Below, one piece after another: positions 5,098 to 7,516 of a stretch of 7,516 nt of DNA. The translations under genes and the position numbers were made by a program. The DNA lies in assembly GCA_027669525.1 (NCBI GenBank), contig JAQEDJ010000064.1, positions 1-7,516 of the forward strand, read 5' to 3'. The number at the start of each line of letters is the position of its first letter. Within the stretch, counting starts at the first letter, position 1. The notes under the pieces are model-generated. The model was not told where the DNA came from. It ran no database searches and saw only the letters and a list, made by a program, of their open reading frames with translations. This DNA is from Coriobacteriaceae bacterium AM48-5. GTDB taxonomy: Bacteria > Actinomycetota > Coriobacteriia > Coriobacteriales > Coriobacteriaceae.

Positions 5098-6714
5098 TTA
5101 GTCATCCGACCCTTCGTCCATGATTCCCAGATCTTCGAGCGCATCCTTTGCCGCCAGTTCCATGGCAGGACCGATCAGGTCGATAAGATCGGTCGCGATG
5201 ACGCTCTTCTCACCATACTCCGTCGCCGCGGCAAAACCGGCGTAGCTGTGAAGTGCGACGGCGTATGAATACAGCAACTCCCAACGATCCATCTCGTCGC
5301 GCATGGTGGCAAGCGTGCCGGCCAAAATACCCGCGAGAACATCACCCGAACCGGCAGTTGCCAGAGAAGCCGGACCCGAGAGCGGCAGCAGCACACGCTC
5401 AACGCCACAGATAGCCGTCGTCGGCCCCTTGGCAATGACCACCAGATTGTCGGAGCCTGCAGCCCAGACAACCTTCTGCGCGGCCGCAATCGCGGTACCA
5501 AGGTCGTTCACCTCGTCACCGGCAACCAAACGCGAAAGCTCACGATAGTGCGGCGTCATAACCAACGGCTGCTCGCGACGATACATCTCGGGATTACTAT
5601 CAATACCGTCAATGGCAATCTTAGCAAGGCAGTTGAGTGCATCGGCGTCCAAAATAAGCGGCACATCAAGCTCTAGCAAGCCCGAAACCACCTGCATAGC
5701 GCCGGCAGATGTCGTCATACCGGGACCGCACAGTACACAGCTGTACTTCTTTGCAATCTCGCACACAGTCATGCGCGCAGCGGCGCCAAAGGAGCCGCGG
5801 GAATCAGACGGAATAGCAAAGACGGGAATCGAAGGAAGTGCCATGCGAATAAGATTGGCGCAGGCGTCAGGAGCCGCGACTGCCACGTAACCAGCACCCG
5901 CGCGAGCTGCAGACTTGGCCGCCATAATGGCAGCACCAGGATATTGCGCAGATCCGGCGACAATAAGCACAGAGCCACGGGAATACTTATCGATATTCGT
6001 AGGTAGTGGAGCAAAGTAATCAACTAAGTCACCGGGCTCGACAATCTCGGCGGCGTGGTCGACATCATCGATGACCTCGTCAAGACGGTCGTAAAGATTG
6101 CCGCAGATCAAATCGCCAGCATACTCAGGGCCATCAGCGCTATACAGACCAATCTTGGGCGCAATCATCGTCACCGTATGCTCGGCACGAATGCAGTCGT
6201 CATCAACAACGCCCGTCTCGGCATTCAGGCCCGAGGGGACATCAATGGATACGACACAATCGGCGCATTCATTGACCGTAGGAATCCAGATGGAGAACGG
6301 CGCACGCAGATTCCCGTGGAAACCGGTACCAAAAATGGCATCGACAACAACATCGGCCTTATCGATCAAAACCTCGAGTTCGTCACGCGAGGGGCCGACA
6401 CAAACGTGCACATCGCGGCCGGCAGTACGACGAGCAACATGACGTGCCAGAGCAGCAGGAATCTCATCCGGCTCAACCGGAGAAACGATATCGACGTCCA
6501 CACCCTTATGGCTCAGAATATCGGCGGCAACCCAACCGTCGCCGCCATTATTACCAAAACCGACCAGAACGAGAACCCGATCGGGATTGAGCTTCAAGAC
6601 CTCGTTAGCGGCAAACTCACCCGCTAGCTCCATAAGCTCGGCCTTCGAAGTCCCTTCGCGCTCGATGATATCCTCGAGACGAACGACTTCTTCGGTACTC
6701 AAAACCGGTTTCAT
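5098..6714 (-). CDS. nnr: Bifunctional NAD(P)H-hydrate epimerase / ADP-dependent (S)-NAD(P)H-hydrate dehydratase
   Basis: Nnr repairs hydrated, inactive NADHX and NADPHX. The N-terminal YjeF_N domain (about 1-225) epimerises the hydrates and shows GFGNNGGDG at 52-60, DAIFGTGFHG at 125-134 and IDVPSGL at 157-163. The C-terminal ribokinase-like YjeF_C domain (about 245-525) dehydrates the S form with ADP. It shows GSAQYPGAAIMAAKSA at 254-269, CGPGM at 329-333, LDADALN at 355-361, TPHYRELSRL at 387-396 and ATAGSGDVLAG at 452-462 with the catalytic Asp458. The tail is acidic. At 538 residues it matches the fused enzyme of many bacteria. The ATG at 6714 directly follows the acpS stop codon with no gap, and an AGGAG site lies inside the end of acpS, so coupled translation is likely. 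No frame break is seen. Confidence 0.95.
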   Translation of the reverse strand: MKPVLSTEEVVRLEDIIEREGTSKAELMELAGEFAANEVLKLNPDRVLVLVGFGNNGGDGWVAADILSHKGVDVDIVSPVEPDEIPAALARHVARRTAGRDVHVCVGPSRDELEVLIDKADVVVDAIFGTGFHGNLRAPFSIWIPTVNECADCVVSIDVPSGLNAETGVVDDDCIRAEHTVTMIAPKIGLYSADGPEYAGDLICGNLYDRLDEVIDDVDHAAEIVEPGDLVDYFAPLPTNIDKYSRGSVLIVAGSAQYPGAAIMAAKSAARAGAGYVAVAAPDACANLIRMALPSIPVFAIPSDSRGSFGAAARMTVCEIAKKYSCVLCGPGMTTSAGAMQVVSGLLELDVPLILDADALNCLAKIAIDGIDSNPEMYRREQPLVMTPHYRELSRLVAGDEVNDLGTAIAAAQKVVWAAGSDNLVVIAKGPTTAICGVERVLLPLSGPASLATAGSGDVLAGILAGTLATMRDEMDRWELLYSYAVALHSYAGFAAATEYGEKSVIATDLIDLIGPAMELAAKDALEDLGIMDEGSDD

Positions 6715-7254
6715 CTATGCTCCTAGCGTATCTTGCGAAGCATCGCCCAGGTGCTCCGTCAATGCTGAATTCTGCAGCTGCTCAAGCTCATCTAAAACAG
6801 AGCGAGCCTCTTTAAATGTCTGCGCAACGCGTTCCTTGGTGCTCACCTTTTCTTCCTTAGGCTTAGGTCGAGCATCTTCGGTAATCGCGATGGCATTCGC
6901 AACGGCTAAGTCTCCTGTAAGCGTAATGGAAAGAGCGACCTCAACAACACCCAGTTCTTGAGCGATCTCGAGAGCACGGCCCGAAAGCAGCGCCTTCGGT
7001 TTGCCGAGTTTATCACGCGTAACCGAAACATCCTTGCGACCAACGCCTTGACTAAAACCCGTGCCGAGAGCTTTAAGTACCGCCTCGCGCGAAGCAAAGC
7101 GGCTGGCATAGTGAGCAGCGGGACGCGATGATGCATCACAATACGCACGCTCTTCTTCGGTAAACACACGCCGAGCAAACGACGGCGTCTTTTCAAGAAT
7201 TGATTTCATACGGGAAATCTCGACGATATCAACGCCGATACCAGCTTCAGCCAT
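6715..7254 (-). CDS. acpS: Holo-[acyl-carrier-protein] synthase with a C-terminal extension
   Basis: AcpS moves phosphopantetheine from coenzyme A to a serine of apo-ACP, activating fatty acid synthesis. From the ATG at 7254 the protein has 179 residues. It starts MAEAGIGVDIVEISR with the metal-binding Asp9, and FASREAVLKALGTG holds Glu57 and Lys61. The usual SxSH motif near the end of the fold is SITLTGDLAVANAIA here, with Leu in place of His. The fold ends near residue 126. Some 50 further residues follow, with a Lys/Glu-rich hinge and a likely coiled coil (KERVAQTFKEARSVLDELEQ), against the usual 120-130 residues. The ATG at 7266 is in frame, but the sequence GGAGGTGAAC just before 7254 is an ideal ribosome site and fixes the later start. 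The gene is more AT-rich than tsaD. It heads the operon. Confidence 0.93.
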   Translation of the reverse strand: MAEAGIGVDIVEISRMKSILEKTPSFARRVFTEEERAYCDASSRPAAHYASRFASREAVLKALGTGFSQGVGRKDVSVTRDKLGKPKALLSGRALEIAQELGVVEVALSITLTGDLAVANAIAITEDARPKPKEEKVSTKERVAQTFKEARSVLDELEQLQNSALTEHLGDASQDTLGA

Positions 7255-7264
7255 GTTCACCTCC
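7255..7264 (-). promoter_or_regulatory. Strong ribosome binding site deciding the acpS start
   Basis: The minus strand reads ATGGAGGTGAACATG. GGAGGTGA is nearly a full anti-Shine-Dalgarno match and ends a few bases before the ATG at 7254. It overlaps the in-frame upstream ATG at 7266, which therefore cannot use it. Confidence 0.85.
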
Positions 7265-7283
7265 ATATCGCACAGACTAAGTT

Positions 7284-7313
7284 ATTGTAGCCCGTTCACA
7301 GAAGATGCGACAA
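7284..7313 (-). promoter_or_regulatory. Proximal promoter of the acpS operon
   Basis: A TTGTCG box (7313-7308) and a TACAAT box (7289-7284, five of six consensus bases) are separated by 18 bases, resembling a vegetative sigma-70 promoter. Transcription would start near 7277, giving a leader of about 23 bases before acpS. Confidence 0.55.
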
Positions 7314-7319
7314 ACGAGG

Positions 7320-7349
7320 GTTATAAAACACAGCTACTATGTGAGACAA
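7320..7349 (-). promoter_or_regulatory. Distal promoter-like pair of the acpS operon
   Basis: TTGTCT (7349-7344) and TATAAC (7325-7320) are separated by 18 bases, the same spacing as the proximal pair. It lies between the rRNA terminator and the proximal promoter. Both are motif matches only. Confidence 0.4.
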
Positions 7350-7363
7350 AAGCCCGCAAACGC

Positions 7364-7393
7364 AAAAAAGGGGGAGGCCGCGAGGCCTCCCCC
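7364..7393 (-). terminator. Intrinsic terminator after the rRNA operon
   Basis: On the minus strand the perfect 10-bp stem GGGGGAGGCC / GGCCTCCCCC with a four-base loop is followed directly by TTTTTTG. It lies about 35 bases after the 5S gene and should end rRNA transcription before the acpS promoters. On the plus strand only CTTCTTC follows, a weaker T-tract. Confidence 0.88.
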
Positions 7394-7427
7394 TTCTTCA
7401 GTTCGATGACGGCTCGGTGCCGTCCAC

Positions 7428-7516
7428 CGGTCAGCGGCGCCCTGGCCTCCCACGGGCTGGCCCCGCAGTACTCTCGGCGCGATGGGGCTTAGCTTCCGGG
7501 TTCGGAACGGGACCGG
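7428..7516 (-). rRNA. rrf: 5S ribosomal RNA, 3' part (5' end cut by the window)
   Basis: The reverse complement reads GGTCCCGTTCCGAACCCGG then AAGCTAAGCCCCATCGCGCC, GAGAGTACTGCGGGG and CCGTGGGAGGCCAGGGCGCC. These are the conserved loop C (CCGAAC), the AAGCTAAGCCC stretch, the loop E region and the GGGAG...GGGCGCC 3' part of bacterial 5S rRNA. About 28 bases of the 5' end lie outside the window. The exact 3' end (7426-7434) cannot be set without the pairing 5' strand. It marks the end of an rRNA operon transcribed leftwards. Confidence 0.93.

Overview
The window is moderately GC-rich and gene-dense. All recognisable genes lie on the minus strand and read from right to left. The gene set and order are actinobacterial: acpS-nnr-alr followed by the t6A cluster tsaE-tsaB-rimI-tsaD, with a family 4 uracil-DNA glycosylase between alr and tsaE. 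The GC content, the TsaB-RimI fusion and the gut-actinobacterium look of the proteins suggest a Coriobacteriia relative such as Collinsella. That placement is inference and was not checked by any search.

Layout from right to left, in the direction of transcription. At 7516-7428 is the 3' part of a 5S rRNA gene, the end of an rRNA operon, followed by a strong intrinsic terminator (7393-7364). Two tandem promoter-like pairs (7349-7320 and 7313-7284) then lead into acpS (7254-6715). The genes nnr (6714-5098), alr (5095-3951), a family 4 UDG (3942-3322), tsaE (3309-2803), a tsaB-rimI fusion (2816-1501) and tsaD (1520-435) follow with gaps of 0-12 bases or short overlaps, so they look like one operon. 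Its products cover carrier-protein activation (AcpS), NAD(P)HX repair (Nnr), D-alanine supply for the cell wall (Alr), uracil removal from DNA, and the tRNA t6A37 enzymes TsaE, TsaB and TsaD with the acetyltransferase RimI. TsaC/Sua5 is not here.

Two stretches of essential genes are broken by single-base slips: alr at about 4621, tsaB at about 2586, and the rimI-tsaD junction at about 1576 and about 1490-1525. The clear cases are each explained by one missing G or C in a short G/C run. Assembly error is therefore more likely than true gene decay. When repaired, TsaB, RimI and TsaD appear to form one polypeptide of about 794 residues.

The non-coding region 1-434, beyond the end of the operon, is the most unusual part. 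It holds two copies, in inverted orientation, of a roughly 91-94 base element: copy 1 on + at 2-92 and copy 2 on - at 391-298. Both begin and end with CATATGAA/TTCATATG-type complementary termini, share a perfect 29-base block, and carry a 9-bp hairpin with the same ATTAA loop. Three of the nine base pairs differ between the copies, and all three are compensated. That is direct covariation evidence for a conserved RNA (or single-stranded DNA) structure. Copy 2 is enclosed in a further GC-rich inverted repeat, giving a 43-bp stem that starts about 12 bases after the tsaD stop. Copy 1 is followed by a plus-strand intrinsic terminator. I do not recognise the element family.
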